Positions 8,592-17,052 of a DNA stretch of 22,960 bases are shown here, piece after piece. The notes under the pieces are model-generated. The model had not been told where the DNA came from and searched no databases. It saw only the letters and a program-made list of their open reading frames with translations. A program made the position numbers and the translations under genes. The stretch is from an uncultured Bacteroidales bacterium. Lineage in GTDB: Bacteria; Bacteroidota; Bacteroidia; Bacteroidales; P3. Within the stretch, counting starts at the first letter, position 1. Every line of letters begins with the position of its first letter. The stretch lies in contig CALCUN010000047.1 in assembly GCA_937906975.1 (NCBI GenBank), positions 1-22,960 on the forward strand, read 5' to 3'.

Positions 8592-11471
8592 ATGAAAAAA
8601 GTTATTTTCTATTTTTTAATAGCGTTGTTTTCAATTAATATTGCACAATCACAAACAACCCAAGAGTATGTTCCTTTTGGATTATCAAGCAGTGATATAG
8701 ATTTAAACAATGCAACACTTTCGTGGAGTTCGCATCAGAGTGCAGATTTTTGGCAATTAGAATACAAAGCAGTCTTAATGGACAATTCAACTCAAATAAC
8801 ACAAACCGATACCGTTGCATACCTAAGCAATCTTATGCCAAACACTCGCTATATGTGGAAGGTGAGAATGATAGATGTAGATGGAGATACAAGTTTGTGG
8901 AGTAATGAAAACTATTTCTATACATTGAGCGATGACACCCTTTGTCCACAAGTTCAAAACATGTTTTTAGGAGTAGTAGGCAACAATTCTCTAAACGTTC
9001 AATGGCAACCAGCAGAAGGAACTAATACTTGGCAAGTAGTTTGTGGAGAAATGGGATCAAATCCTGATAATTATGACATAATTTCTCAAACACAAAACTA
9101 CGAATACACCTTTAACCAAGAATTTATCGAAGCAAATCAATATCAAATTGCCCTAAGAACAAATTGTCAAGGTGCATATAGTCCATGGAAATACCTTTAC
9201 ACAAAATATTTAAGCGAGAGTTCAATTTTCCAACTACCAATTCAAATTGATTTTGAAGACACAATAGAAAATAAACAAATAGGAACAATAAGTTCTAACG
9301 GTAATTTTTGGAAGATTTCTTCTGCTATCAATTACAGTAGCTTTGGAAACAAATCTCTTCACGTAACAAATGGCAATGCCTACGCATGCAACAACACAGT
9401 TTCTTCAGTTAGCTATGCCTACATTGATTTCTACATACCAGAATACGCAGAAAGTTTCTATATAGATTTTAGTTATCACACTCCTTCTGAGCTTCAAAAT
9501 GCAGGATTAAAACTTTATCTTCTTGCACCGGGAACATCAATAAGCATTGACGAACTTCCAAGCGAGTCGGACCAAGTTGGAGAAAGTGTTTACCAAGGAA
9601 CAAACAACCAATGGATAAGAGAGCATATAGAATTGCCACTTCATCACATAGGAACAACAAGAAGATTGCTTTTTGTGTGGTATAATTCTTCACAAGCGCC
9701 AACTAATCACGCTGTTGCAATAGATGATATTTATCTTACAGCACGTTATTGCGCAATTCCCGATAGTCTTAGAGCCAACTACGTAACAACTACTTCTGCT
9801 GTCCTTGCTTGGGATTTTGCAGAAACACAAAGTATTTTTAATCTTCAATACAGAAAAACACAAGACTCAACATGGACAACCATAAACGCAATAACTCCAA
9901 ACCACCTATTAGAAAACCTACAACATAGTACAGAATATATTTTCAGAGTACAGGCAGACTGTGGCGATGAACAAAGTTTTTGGTCAGAGCCTTTTACGTT
10001 CACAACAAGTACTTTGATTTCTGCACCAGAAAACCTAACAATCAGCAACTATTCTTTCAATTCTGCTACTATCTCTTGGAATAACAACCTTAGTGCAGAG
10101 AGTTATTTGGTGGAAACCCTACTTACAACAAACAATTCTACAACAATTCAACAAACAAACCTTAACAGCATAGAATTAAATATGCTTTATCCAAATACTC
10201 TTTATCACATAAGCGTAAAGGCTATATCACAATTTCAAGATACTAGCCTTGCCTCTCAAATTTACTTACATACGCTTTGCACTCCTCAAACAGACTATCC
10301 TTATGAGTTAGATGACACGATTTCTTTCTCAACACAAAATTCTTTTTGCAATATATCGGAGTGTTGGAGATTGGAATCAGATACTTTATTCTCGCCAATA
10401 TTTGATTTGAATAGCTTACACAATCCATATTTAACCTTTGAATATTCTTCTCTTTTAGGAGTAAACTCTCAACTCTATGTATCGGTAGATCAAGAGCCGT
10501 TACAAGAATTTGAACACATTTTTGTAAATGGAGAAAACAACATTTGCTTATCAGGATTCTTAGGAGGAAATAACATTCGCTTTGCAATACATTCTGCAAT
10601 GGATACAAATGCGGAAAGAAGCTATACAATTGCTAATTTTTCTGTAAAAGACACATGCTTAGCACCTGAAAGCCTAACTGTAAACCACATAACAGATAAT
10701 TCTGCTCAAATAGAATGGCAAGCAATAGGTAATATCACTCAATATGACTTAAAAATAATAAACACACAAGCCTCAGATACAGTTTCTTTCATAAATGTAC
10801 AATCGCCATTCCAAGCCACAGACCTTAATGCAATGCAAGAGTATAAAGTTATTTTGTATTCTTCTTGTCAAGGTGTGCAAGCGTTGAATTTTATTGAAGA
10901 ATACTTCACAACAATATCGCCATCGGCTGATTGTTTAACACCAGAAAATTTTGTGTGTCAGCACTATCAAGTAAAGGGAGACGAAACTATTGTTTGTACT
11001 TGGGACGCTGTTGAGGACAATCCTTACATTCAATGGGAAATCAACTACAAGGAAAGATTAGCTGTTAATTATACATCTTATATTGTTTCGATATATCCTC
11101 GTTTTACTTTGAGAAATCTTGACATGGGAGATGAATACGATTTCAGAGTTCGTGCAATATGTTCAGTAGGTGATACTTCTTCTTGGACTCCTGTGGTTCA
11201 GGTAACGGTAGGCGAACAATCGCTTTCTCCAAATCAATACAGCGGAAAATCTCTTAAGGTTTATCCAAATCCAAGCGATAGTGTATTGTTTGTAGAGACT
11301 GATGCAATAGAATTAAAAGACGCTCAATTAGTAGATGCTTACGGAAGAGTGGTCAGAGCGTGGGATATACTACCAAGAGAAATAGATGTTTCAACTCTGG
11401 AAGCAGGAAATTATGTGTTGAAATTCACAATGGATAATCAGCCTGTTAGCAGGAAAATAACGATTCAGTAA
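8592..11471 (+). CDS. Secreted multi-FN3 protein with T9SS type A sorting domain
   Basis: The 959-residue protein begins with a signal peptide (1-20, ending AQSQ). Fibronectin type III domains are recognisable at about 27-112, 117-208, 388-472, 476-562, 690-775 and 780-873 from their paired W and the L-xx-NT-x-Y-x-x-x-V pattern. A jelly-roll/MAM-like region lies at about 214-386 (IDFED...GNFW, later AIDDIYL), and a shorter similar segment at 565-685. Residues 887-959 are a type A C-terminal sorting domain: LKVYPNPS, later DAYGRVV, LEAGNYVLKF, ending KITIQ. It should be exported across the outer membrane by T9SS and attached or released, probably as an adhesin or matrix protein. No catalytic motif is seen. 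It starts ten bases after rseC and ends before a strong palindromic terminator. Confidence 0.88.
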   Translation: MKKVIFYFLIALFSINIAQSQTTQEYVPFGLSSSDIDLNNATLSWSSHQSADFWQLEYKAVLMDNSTQITQTDTVAYLSNLMPNTRYMWKVRMIDVDGDTSLWSNENYFYTLSDDTLCPQVQNMFLGVVGNNSLNVQWQPAEGTNTWQVVCGEMGSNPDNYDIISQTQNYEYTFNQEFIEANQYQIALRTNCQGAYSPWKYLYTKYLSESSIFQLPIQIDFEDTIENKQIGTISSNGNFWKISSAINYSSFGNKSLHVTNGNAYACNNTVSSVSYAYIDFYIPEYAESFYIDFSYHTPSELQNAGLKLYLLAPGTSISIDELPSESDQVGESVYQGTNNQWIREHIELPLHHIGTTRRLLFVWYNSSQAPTNHAVAIDDIYLTARYCAIPDSLRANYVTTTSAVLAWDFAETQSIFNLQYRKTQDSTWTTINAITPNHLLENLQHSTEYIFRVQADCGDEQSFWSEPFTFTTSTLISAPENLTISNYSFNSATISWNNNLSAESYLVETLLTTNNSTTIQQTNLNSIELNMLYPNTLYHISVKAISQFQDTSLASQIYLHTLCTPQTDYPYELDDTISFSTQNSFCNISECWRLESDTLFSPIFDLNSLHNPYLTFEYSSLLGVNSQLYVSVDQEPLQEFEHIFVNGENNICLSGFLGGNNIRFAIHSAMDTNAERSYTIANFSVKDTCLAPESLTVNHITDNSAQIEWQAIGNITQYDLKIINTQASDTVSFINVQSPFQATDLNAMQEYKVILYSSCQGVQALNFIEEYFTTISPSADCLTPENFVCQHYQVKGDETIVCTWDAVEDNPYIQWEINYKERLAVNYTSYIVSIYPRFTLRNLDMGDEYDFRVRAICSVGDTSSWTPVVQVTVGEQSLSPNQYSGKSLKVYPNPSDSVLFVETDAIELKDAQLVDAYGRVVRAWDILPREIDVSTLEAGNYVLKFTMDNQPVSRKITIQ

Positions 11472-11475
11472 CAAC

Positions 11476-11523
11476 AAAAAATAAAGCTAAGAAAAAAAAT
11501 TTTTTTTCTTAGCTTTATTTTTT
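11476..11523. terminator. Bidirectional terminator, 24-bp perfect palindrome
   Basis: Positions 11476-11499 are the exact reverse complement of 11500-11523. The arms carry AAATAAAGCTAAG, and an 8-A/8-T run forms the centre. T-rich tails follow in both directions. It lies between convergent genes (stops at 11471 + and 11552 -), so it can end both transcripts. Confidence 0.88.
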
Positions 11524-11551
11524 TATTCCTAAGAGATTTTTTTCTTTTTCT

Positions 11552-13414
11552 TTACTTTTGTCCAATCTGCTCTTTGTAGGTTTTTATAATTGAATTAAGC
11601 ATCTTTTCTGTCTTTGCTGCTCCTTCTCCAAGTATAAAGCCTATTTGTTGAACTTGTGTAAGATTTTCTTTTATTACTTCATTTACTCTGTGGATTATTT
11701 CCTCTGGGCGTTCTTCTTCGTTGTAAAGATTTCTAAATATAATGCAAGCCGATTTGTTTTCTACAAGTGAGAATATAGAAACATTGATTAGCCTTCCGTT
11801 ATATTCAAAATCTTTATTCATTATGTCTTGTGAGGTTTTGAAAACATACTCTAATTGTGTGAAAATCTCCTCTGGCAATAATGATTTTGCGTTAGCCCCA
11901 ATTAATCCTGGTATAATCTCATCTATTTCTCTTGCTTCCTCGCCAAGAATGTCGATAAAGCCTGCATTAGAGTCGGTTATTTTTAGTTGAGAGTTTATTA
12001 TAGCAATGCCAGGGTTGATGTGATGAATCAAAGATGTAAGAGAGGAAGATAATTCGTGATTGTTTAAAAGTTGAGTGTTTAAATTCTCTTCTAAAATGTT
12101 GTATTTGTTTTGCAAGTCTATTAATTCGGTTTTTGCAACTTTTAGTTTGTCGTGTGAAATTCTTGAATCCTTTCTTGCAAATGAAAAACACATATCGGCA
12201 GATGCAATTCCTTGTGCAATAGCCTTTGCTAAATCTTCACAACTTTCATATCCACACGCCTTACAATCGGTATTGCGTCCTGTGGTTTGCTTTCCTAATT
12301 CGCTAAAGGCTTGTTCAATTTTTTCTTTGTTAGGAGTAGGAAGGGTTTTGTCGTCATTTTTGTAAAAAGCTACAAGTTCCGATGTGTTTTCAAATTGTTC
12401 TAAATATGATTGCCATTTATCCTTATCCAATGTGTTGATTTTCTTGTTTGCATACTTTAAAACCAAGTTGTGTCTTAGGAATTTCTCTCCCTTAGAACAA
12501 CCCTGTGCCATCAGACAGCCCTTACAAAAATATATATTAAAGTGAGTGTTAAATTCGTTTCCGTGTTTTGCAAATTGTTTTACCACATCAATAGCGTCTT
12601 TCTTTCCCTCAACACTAAGAATGTTAGCCTCGCTTGGAGAAGAGCTAAATCCGCAAGCCTCAACAAAGCCTTCTGAAATAGGATATAAAGAACCCTTGTA
12701 GCCATGAGGCTCATCAAATTCTGAAAACTCAACCGACTCTTCTCTTATCATGTATTTGTCAAACAATTCTCTTAACTCTATGAAAGATAAGAAAGCGTCA
12801 ATTCTTGCACCCTTTTCATATCGGTTGTTATCCTTTTTAAGTCCAAGACAAGGTGTGATGTTTACAACTTTTACTTCCTCTCCGTATAGTTTTCTCACAG
12901 TAGAGCAACAAGCAATAGCAGGAGGGACAATAGGAGTTATGTTATTAACTAAATTTGATTGGTATTTCTCAATATAAAGATTGCTTACAGAGCAGTGAGA
13001 TGTGATATAGCTTTTTCCTTTGTAGCCCTCGCAAAGATTTGCAAACTTTTTGCTAACCAAATCCACGCCAAATGAAACCTCACATACGTAGTCAAAGCCA
13101 AGTTTTCTTATCATGCTGACAAATTTGCGGTAATCCCTCACGTCAGCAAACTCTCCTGCAATACTAGGGTCGCAAATCGCAGCCGTTTTATTTGGTGAGC
13201 GAAGAATTTTTTCTACAATTTCAATATTACTTACCAATTCAATAGCAGAATACGAGCAAGCTTCAAGACAAGAGCCACACGCAATACAATTTTCTTCTAC
13301 AATATGAGGTTTTTTGTTGTTTTCTTTGACTTGAATAGCCTTAACAGGACAGGCTCTCACGCATGTGTAACACGCAACGCATTTGTTGTTATTTAAATTT
13401 AATACCTTGTTCAT
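11552..13414 (-). CDS. [FeFe]-hydrogenase-like Fe-S protein with PAS domain, probable redox sensor
   Basis: The 620-residue protein reads as follows: two [4Fe-4S] ferredoxin motifs (C12/15/18/22 and C43/46/49/53), an [FeFe]-hydrogenase large-subunit-like domain (about 75-350), a second Fe-S module (C384, C387, C392, C409; CKACGYESCEDLAKAI, like RnfB/acetyl-CoA synthase Fe-S domains), a coiled-coil linker (about 420-455) and a PAS domain (about 455-560) with a helical tail. The H-cluster motifs are altered. Motif 1 is TSHCS (138-142) instead of TSCCP, so the proton-transfer cysteine is replaced by histidine. Motif 2 is TPCLGLKK (187-194). Motif 3 is CKGCLMAQGC (297-306), with CxxC where catalytic enzymes have CxxxC. 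This fits the sensory/regulatory group rather than a hydrogen-producing enzyme. No SpoIIE phosphatase or hydrogenase gene is adjacent. The substrate sensed is unknown. Confidence 0.85.
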   Translation of the reverse strand: MNKVLNLNNNKCVACYTCVRACPVKAIQVKENNKKPHIVEENCIACGSCLEACSYSAIELVSNIEIVEKILRSPNKTAAICDPSIAGEFADVRDYRKFVSMIRKLGFDYVCEVSFGVDLVSKKFANLCEGYKGKSYITSHCSVSNLYIEKYQSNLVNNITPIVPPAIACCSTVRKLYGEEVKVVNITPCLGLKKDNNRYEKGARIDAFLSFIELRELFDKYMIREESVEFSEFDEPHGYKGSLYPISEGFVEACGFSSSPSEANILSVEGKKDAIDVVKQFAKHGNEFNTHFNIYFCKGCLMAQGCSKGEKFLRHNLVLKYANKKINTLDKDKWQSYLEQFENTSELVAFYKNDDKTLPTPNKEKIEQAFSELGKQTTGRNTDCKACGYESCEDLAKAIAQGIASADMCFSFARKDSRISHDKLKVAKTELIDLQNKYNILEENLNTQLLNNHELSSSLTSLIHHINPGIAIINSQLKITDSNAGFIDILGEEAREIDEIIPGLIGANAKSLLPEEIFTQLEYVFKTSQDIMNKDFEYNGRLINVSIFSLVENKSACIIFRNLYNEEERPEEIIHRVNEVIKENLTQVQQIGFILGEGAAKTEKMLNSIIKTYKEQIGQK

Positions 13415-13436
13415 AGAAATATTATAAAAAACTTGT

Positions 13437-13444
13437 CAAAACTA
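13437..13444 (-). promoter_or_regulatory. -7 promoter element of the Fe-S/PAS gene
   Basis: The minus strand reads TAGTTTTG, matching the Bacteroidota -7 consensus TAnnTTTG, preceded by an A-tract and GCG. It is 22 bases from the ATG, giving a short leader. The same A8-GCG-TAnnTTTG arrangement occurs before ftsX. No clear -33 TTTG is visible. Confidence 0.55.
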
Positions 13445-13479
13445 CGCTTTTTTTTCTTTTCTGCAAAATAAATTTTTCA

Positions 13480-13487
13480 TAACTTTG
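13480..13487 (+). promoter_or_regulatory. -7 promoter element of the small secreted-protein gene
   Basis: TAACTTTG is a full match to the TAnnTTTG consensus of the Bacteroidota housekeeping sigma factor, 26 bases before the ATG at 13514. The -33 element is weak: TTTCTG lies about 16 bases upstream. Confidence 0.6.
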
Positions 13488-13513
13488 CAAACTCAAAAGA
13501 ATAAAGAAGAGAA

Positions 13514-13894
13514 ATGAATCAAAAACCCTATTGTAGAGCGGTATTGTTATTGATATTGTTTGTGGTGTGTTTGTTTAACTCACAAACAGTAGGCAATTCT
13601 TTTTCTCTTCAAGGAAAACCCTCTGGCATTGTTAGGTTAAAGATTACAAAATCTATAAAATCTGTTAAAAATAACAGCATAACCGATCAACAACAATCGC
13701 AAAAAGAAAAAATGAATCTTGCTATTTCGGAAAGAAGACAAGGTTTAGGAGGCTCCTCTAATGATTGTAATTCTTATTTGTCAAATAGTAAGGTAAATAG
13801 ATATGAGCAAATCGTTGATTTGTATAGAAAGGATAAAAATACAGCGAGTTTAAATTATTTATATATTAGTTCCAAGCAGGTGTTAAGGATATAG
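13514..13894 (+). CDS. Small secreted protein of unknown function
   Basis: I do not recognise this 126-residue product. It has a convincing signal peptide: a basic start followed by a leucine/valine-rich core (about residues 10-22). The remaining hundred residues are polar, lysine- and serine-rich, with a glutamine-rich patch near 60 and one cysteine near 85 that is far from the signal peptide, so it does not look like a lipoprotein. Two things support it as real: a good TAnnTTTG element 26 bases upstream and a strong hairpin terminator about 50 bases downstream, which make it a monocistronic unit. The neighbours (hydrogenase-like sensor, DMT transporter) give no functional hint. A degraded longer gene is possible. 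Confidence 0.55.
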   Translation: MNQKPYCRAVLLLILFVVCLFNSQTVGNSFSLQGKPSGIVRLKITKSIKSVKNNSITDQQQSQKEKMNLAISERRQGLGGSSNDCNSYLSNSKVNRYEQIVDLYRKDKNTASLNYLYISSKQVLRI

Positions 13895-13942
13895 AATTTT
13901 TGTTTTGATAATTCTTTTAACACAAAATATACTTGGGACAAA

Positions 13943-13982
13943 AGCAAGGTGTGGATTTGTAATCTACATCTTGCTATTTTTT
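13943..13982 (+). terminator. Rho-independent terminator after the small secreted-protein gene
   Basis: A 15-bp stem (13943-13957 with 13961-13975) encloses a TGT loop and is followed by ATTTTTT. The two mismatches at DNA level (13949/13969 and 13953/13965) are G-U pairs in a + strand transcript, which fixes the direction. Confidence 0.85.
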
Positions 13983-13996
13983 AAAATTTATAAGTT

Positions 13997-14926
13997 ATGA
14001 AACAAACCTACATAGGACATATAGCAATTTTTGTAGTAAATCTAATCTTTGGAATTAACACTCCGATTACAAAAAGCATACTTCTTTCTTCTTTGCACAT
14101 AGATGCTCTTGCATTGACTTATCTTCGTTTTATTGGAGCTACGATAATTTTTTGGCTGGCTTCTGTTTTATTTAAAATTCCAAAAGCAAGTAAAAAAGAT
14201 ATTCCGCTTTTGCTTTTAGCTTCCTTGTTTGGAGTGGTGCTAAATCAAACCTCCTTTGTCTATGGCTTGTCAATGACCTCTCCTGTTGATGCTTCCATTG
14301 TCGTTAGCTTAACTCCAATTGTTACAATGATATTCTCTGCAATATTTGTCAAAGAGCCAATAACATTTAAAAAGGTTTTAGGAGTTTTAGTTGGTTGTAG
14401 TGGTGCTTTAATTCTTATATTGTCCTCTGCAAATTCGGGTGCAAATTCCTCTTGGCAAGGTAATTTGATTTGTTTTGTTAGTTGCCTATCCTATGGTTTG
14501 TATCTAACAGCATTTAAACCGCTAATACAACGCAATCACCCGATAACTCTTATGAAATGGATGTTCTTTTTTGGGACAATTCTATCAACGCCATTTACTT
14601 TTTCGCATCTTTCAACCATAGACTGTACACAACTTACTTGGGAGGTGTCATTAAAAATTGTATATGTTATATTTGGAGCAACATTCCTTACATATCTTCT
14701 TATCCCTATTGGACAAACTCGCATACGTCCGACAACGCTTTCAATGTATAACTATCTTCAACCAATAGTTACCACAGTGCTTTCTGTCATTATGGGCTTG
14801 GGTATTTTTGGCTTTAAACAAAGCATTGCCACAGCGTTAGTTTTCTTAGGCGTTTACATAGTTACTCAAAGCAAAACAAGAAAACAACTCTTAGACGAAA
14901 GAGAAAAAAAATTGAATAATCGCTAA
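13997..14926 (+). CDS. DMT superfamily transporter, EamA family
   Basis: This 309-residue integral membrane protein has about ten hydrophobic segments arranged as two EamA repeats (about residues 6-140 and 152-290). The first repeat opens with VNLIFGINTPITKS and contains LTYLRFIGATIIFWLA. The repeat boundary follows LVGCSGALILIL, the sequence pattern typical of EamA carriers. The C-terminus is short and basic, as expected for a cytoplasmic tail. Such carriers export or import small metabolites such as amino acids or nucleosides, and the substrate cannot be told from sequence. The ATG at 13997 lies just beyond the preceding terminator, so the promoter must be very close or some readthrough occurs. 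It stands alone before dnaK. Confidence 0.9.
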   Translation: MKQTYIGHIAIFVVNLIFGINTPITKSILLSSLHIDALALTYLRFIGATIIFWLASVLFKIPKASKKDIPLLLLASLFGVVLNQTSFVYGLSMTSPVDASIVVSLTPIVTMIFSAIFVKEPITFKKVLGVLVGCSGALILILSSANSGANSSWQGNLICFVSCLSYGLYLTAFKPLIQRNHPITLMKWMFFFGTILSTPFTFSHLSTIDCTQLTWEVSLKIVYVIFGATFLTYLLIPIGQTRIRPTTLSMYNYLQPIVTTVLSVIMGLGIFGFKQSIATALVFLGVYIVTQSKTRKQLLDEREKKLNNR

Positions 14927-14955
14927 TATTTTTCCTTTATTGGCAGTAGATGTAT

Positions 14956-14983
14956 TTTGTTTATGACAATTTGTCATATTTTG
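14956..14983 (+). promoter_or_regulatory. Putative dnaK promoter with a dyad between its elements
   Basis: TTTG (14956-14959) and TATTTTG (14977-14983) are 17 bases apart and resemble -33 and -7 elements, although the -7 is one base short of TAnnTTTG. A perfect 8-bp-arm dyad, TATGACAA-T-TTGTCATA (14962-14978), fills the space between them, where a repressor operator would be expected. No CIRCE element is present. Confidence 0.4.
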
Positions 14984-15052
14984 CCTATTTGAACAATTTT
15001 GGCACAAAAATTGATTATATATTGGCAGAAAAACAAATAAAATAATATAGAT

Positions 15053-16948
15053 ATGGGAAAAATAATTGGTATAGACTTAGGTACAACTAATAGTTGTGTG
15101 TCTGTAATGGAAGGAAACGAACCTGTTGTTATAGCAAACAGTGAAGGAAGAAGAACAACACCATCTGTTGTAGGTTTTGTTTCATCAGGAGAAAGAAAAG
15201 TAGGAGATCCAGCTAAACGTCAAGCAATCACAAACCCTCATAACACAGTTTATTCTATAAAAAGATTTATGGGAGAGTCGTTTGACAGAGTTGCAGATGA
15301 GGTTTCAAGCGTTCCTTACAAAGTAGTAAAAGGAGATAACAATACTCCAAGAGTAGATATAGACGGAAGATTATACTCGCCACAAGAAATCTCTGCAATC
15401 ATTCTTCAAAAAATGAAAAAAACAGCAGAAGATTACCTTGGACAAGAAGTAACAGAAGCAGTTATCACTGTACCTGCATACTTTAATGACGCACAACGTC
15501 AATCAACAAAAGAAGCAGGAGAAATCGCAGGCTTGAAAGTAAGAAGAATTATCAACGAACCAACAGCAGCAGCTTTGGCATACGGATTAGATAAAAAAGA
15601 TTCAGATTCAAACATAGCAGTATTTGACTTAGGAGGAGGTACATTCGATATTTCAATCTTGGAACTTGGAGACGGAGTGTTTGAAGTAAAATCAACAAAC
15701 GGTGATACACACCTTGGAGGAGACGATTTCGATAAAAGAATTATCGATTGGTTAGCACAAGAATTTATGAATGATTTCAACGTTGATTTAAGAAAAGACC
15801 CAATGGCTTTACAACGTTTGAAAGAAGCAGCAGAAAAAGCAAAAATAGAATTATCTTCATCTACAACAACTGAAATAAACCTACCTTATATCATGCCAAT
15901 TGATGGTGTTCCTCAACACTTAGTTAGAACACTTTCAAGAGCAAAATTTGAACAACTATGTGATGACTTGATAAAAGCAACAATTGAACCTTGTAAAAAA
16001 GCATTAGCAGACGCAGGATTAGATAAGAGCCAAATCAACGAAGTAATCCTAGTAGGAGGTAGCACAAGAATACCAGCAATCCAACAAATAGTAGAACAAT
16101 TCTTTGGAAAAACACCATCAAAAGGAGTAAACCCAGACGAAGTAGTAGCAGTAGGAGCAGCAATCCAAGGAGGAGTATTAACAGGAGAAGTAAAAGACGT
16201 ATTATTACTTGACGTTACACCACTATCATTAGGAATTGAAACCTTAGGTGGCGTTATGACAAAATTAATAGAGGCAAACACTACAATCCCTACAAAGAAA
16301 TCACAAGTCTTCTCAACAGCACAAGACAACCAACCTTCTGTTGAAATCCACGTTCTACAAGGAGAAAGAACAAGAGCAACAGATAACAAAACAATAGGAC
16401 GCTTTATCTTAGATGGAATACCACCAGCACAAAGAGGAGTTCCACAAATCGAAGTAACATTCGACATAGACGCAAACGGAATCTTGAATGTGTCAGCAAA
16501 AGACAAAGCAACTAACAAAGAACAATCAATCAGAATAGAAGCATCAAGCGGATTGAGCGAAGAAGAAATCAAGAGGATGAAAGCAGAAGCAGAAGCAAAT
16601 GCAGAAGCAGACAAGAAATTGAAAGAAGAAGCAGACAAAATCAACGGAGCAGATGCAATGATATTCCAAGTTGAAAAAGCGCTAAAAGAAAACGGAGACA
16701 AACTACCAGCTGACAAAAAATCAGAAATAGAAAGTGCTTTAAAAGAACTAAAAGACGCACACGCATCAAGAAACATACCTGCAATAGACGCAGCAAGCGA
16801 AAAACTAAACGCAGTATTCCAAGCAGCCTCAGCAGATATGTACTCACAACAAGGCGGAGCACAACAAGAACAACCACAAAACCAATCAAACCCTAACGAC
16901 AATCAAGACGGTGAAGTAACAGACGCTGACTTTGAAGAAGTGAAATAG
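15053..16948 (+). CDS. dnaK: Chaperone protein DnaK (Hsp70)
   Basis: This is a full-length, 631-residue cytoplasmic Hsp70. The phosphate-1 motif IDLGTTNS is at 7-14, followed by [21 protein letters not shown] and VGGSTRIP of the nucleotide-binding domain. The interdomain linker [13 protein letters not shown] leads into the substrate-binding domain and helical lid, and a Gln/Asn-rich tail ends DADFEEVK, the usual bacterial C-terminus. It binds exposed hydrophobic segments of client proteins in an ATP-driven cycle with DnaJ and GrpE, neither of which is encoded nearby. A roughly 125-base upstream region holds a possible promoter with an operator-like dyad, and a hairpin follows the stop. The call is certain. 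Confidence 0.99.
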   Translation: MGKIIGIDLGTTNSCVSVMEGNEPVVIANSEGRRTTPSVVGFVSSGERKVGDPAKRQAITNPHNTVYSIKRFMGESFDRVADEVSSVPYKVVKGDNNTPRVDIDGRLYSPQEISAIILQKMKKTAEDYLGQEVTEAVITVPAYFNDAQRQSTKEAGEIAGLKVRRIINEPTAAALAYGLDKKDSDSNIAVFDLGGGTFDISILELGDGVFEVKSTNGDTHLGGDDFDKRIIDWLAQEFMNDFNVDLRKDPMALQRLKEAAEKAKIELSSSTTTEINLPYIMPIDGVPQHLVRTLSRAKFEQLCDDLIKATIEPCKKALADAGLDKSQINEVILVGGSTRIPAIQQIVEQFFGKTPSKGVNPDEVVAVGAAIQGGVLTGEVKDVLLLDVTPLSLGIETLGGVMTKLIEANTTIPTKKSQVFSTAQDNQPSVEIHVLQGERTRATDNKTIGRFILDGIPPAQRGVPQIEVTFDIDANGILNVSAKDKATNKEQSIRIEASSGLSEEEIKRMKAEAEANAEADKKLKEEADKINGADAMIFQVEKALKENGDKLPADKKSEIESALKELKDAHASRNIPAIDAASEKLNAVFQAASADMYSQQGGAQQEQPQNQSNPNDNQDGEVTDADFEEVK

Positions 16949-16974
16949 TTAGATAAAACAATAAAGTAAATACT

Positions 16975-17017
16975 AAATACACGCAATAGGCTAGTTCTGT
17001 TGCGTGTATTTCTTTTT
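16975..17017 (+). terminator. Terminator after dnaK
   Basis: Perfect 12-bp arms (16975-16986 and 17000-17011, core TACACGCAA) enclose a 13-base loop and are followed by a short T-rich stretch. It sits between convergent dnaK and truB and can serve both directions, with an A-rich stretch on the other side. Confidence 0.8.
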
Positions 17018-17052
17018 AAGAAAAAAACTCTAAGAAAAAAAATTCTATTTCT

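Noticed and set aside
13415..13513. tRNA or small RNA gene in the divergent gap, and in the other gaps at 14927-15052, 16949-17052 and 19673-19781
   Set aside because: No cloverleaf or other RNA structure was seen beyond the terminators and promoter elements listed.
14998..15015. Sigma-54 promoter for dnaK (TTGGCAC, five bases, TTGA)
   Set aside because: The -12 element lacks the essential GC dinucleotide, and dnaK is not a usual sigma-54 target.
15913..16902. A 329-codon open frame on the minus strand opposite dnaK
   Set aside because: Long antisense frames opposite dnaK are a known by-product of its codon use. The translation is a low-complexity Ser/Ala/Phe mix and there is no start signal.
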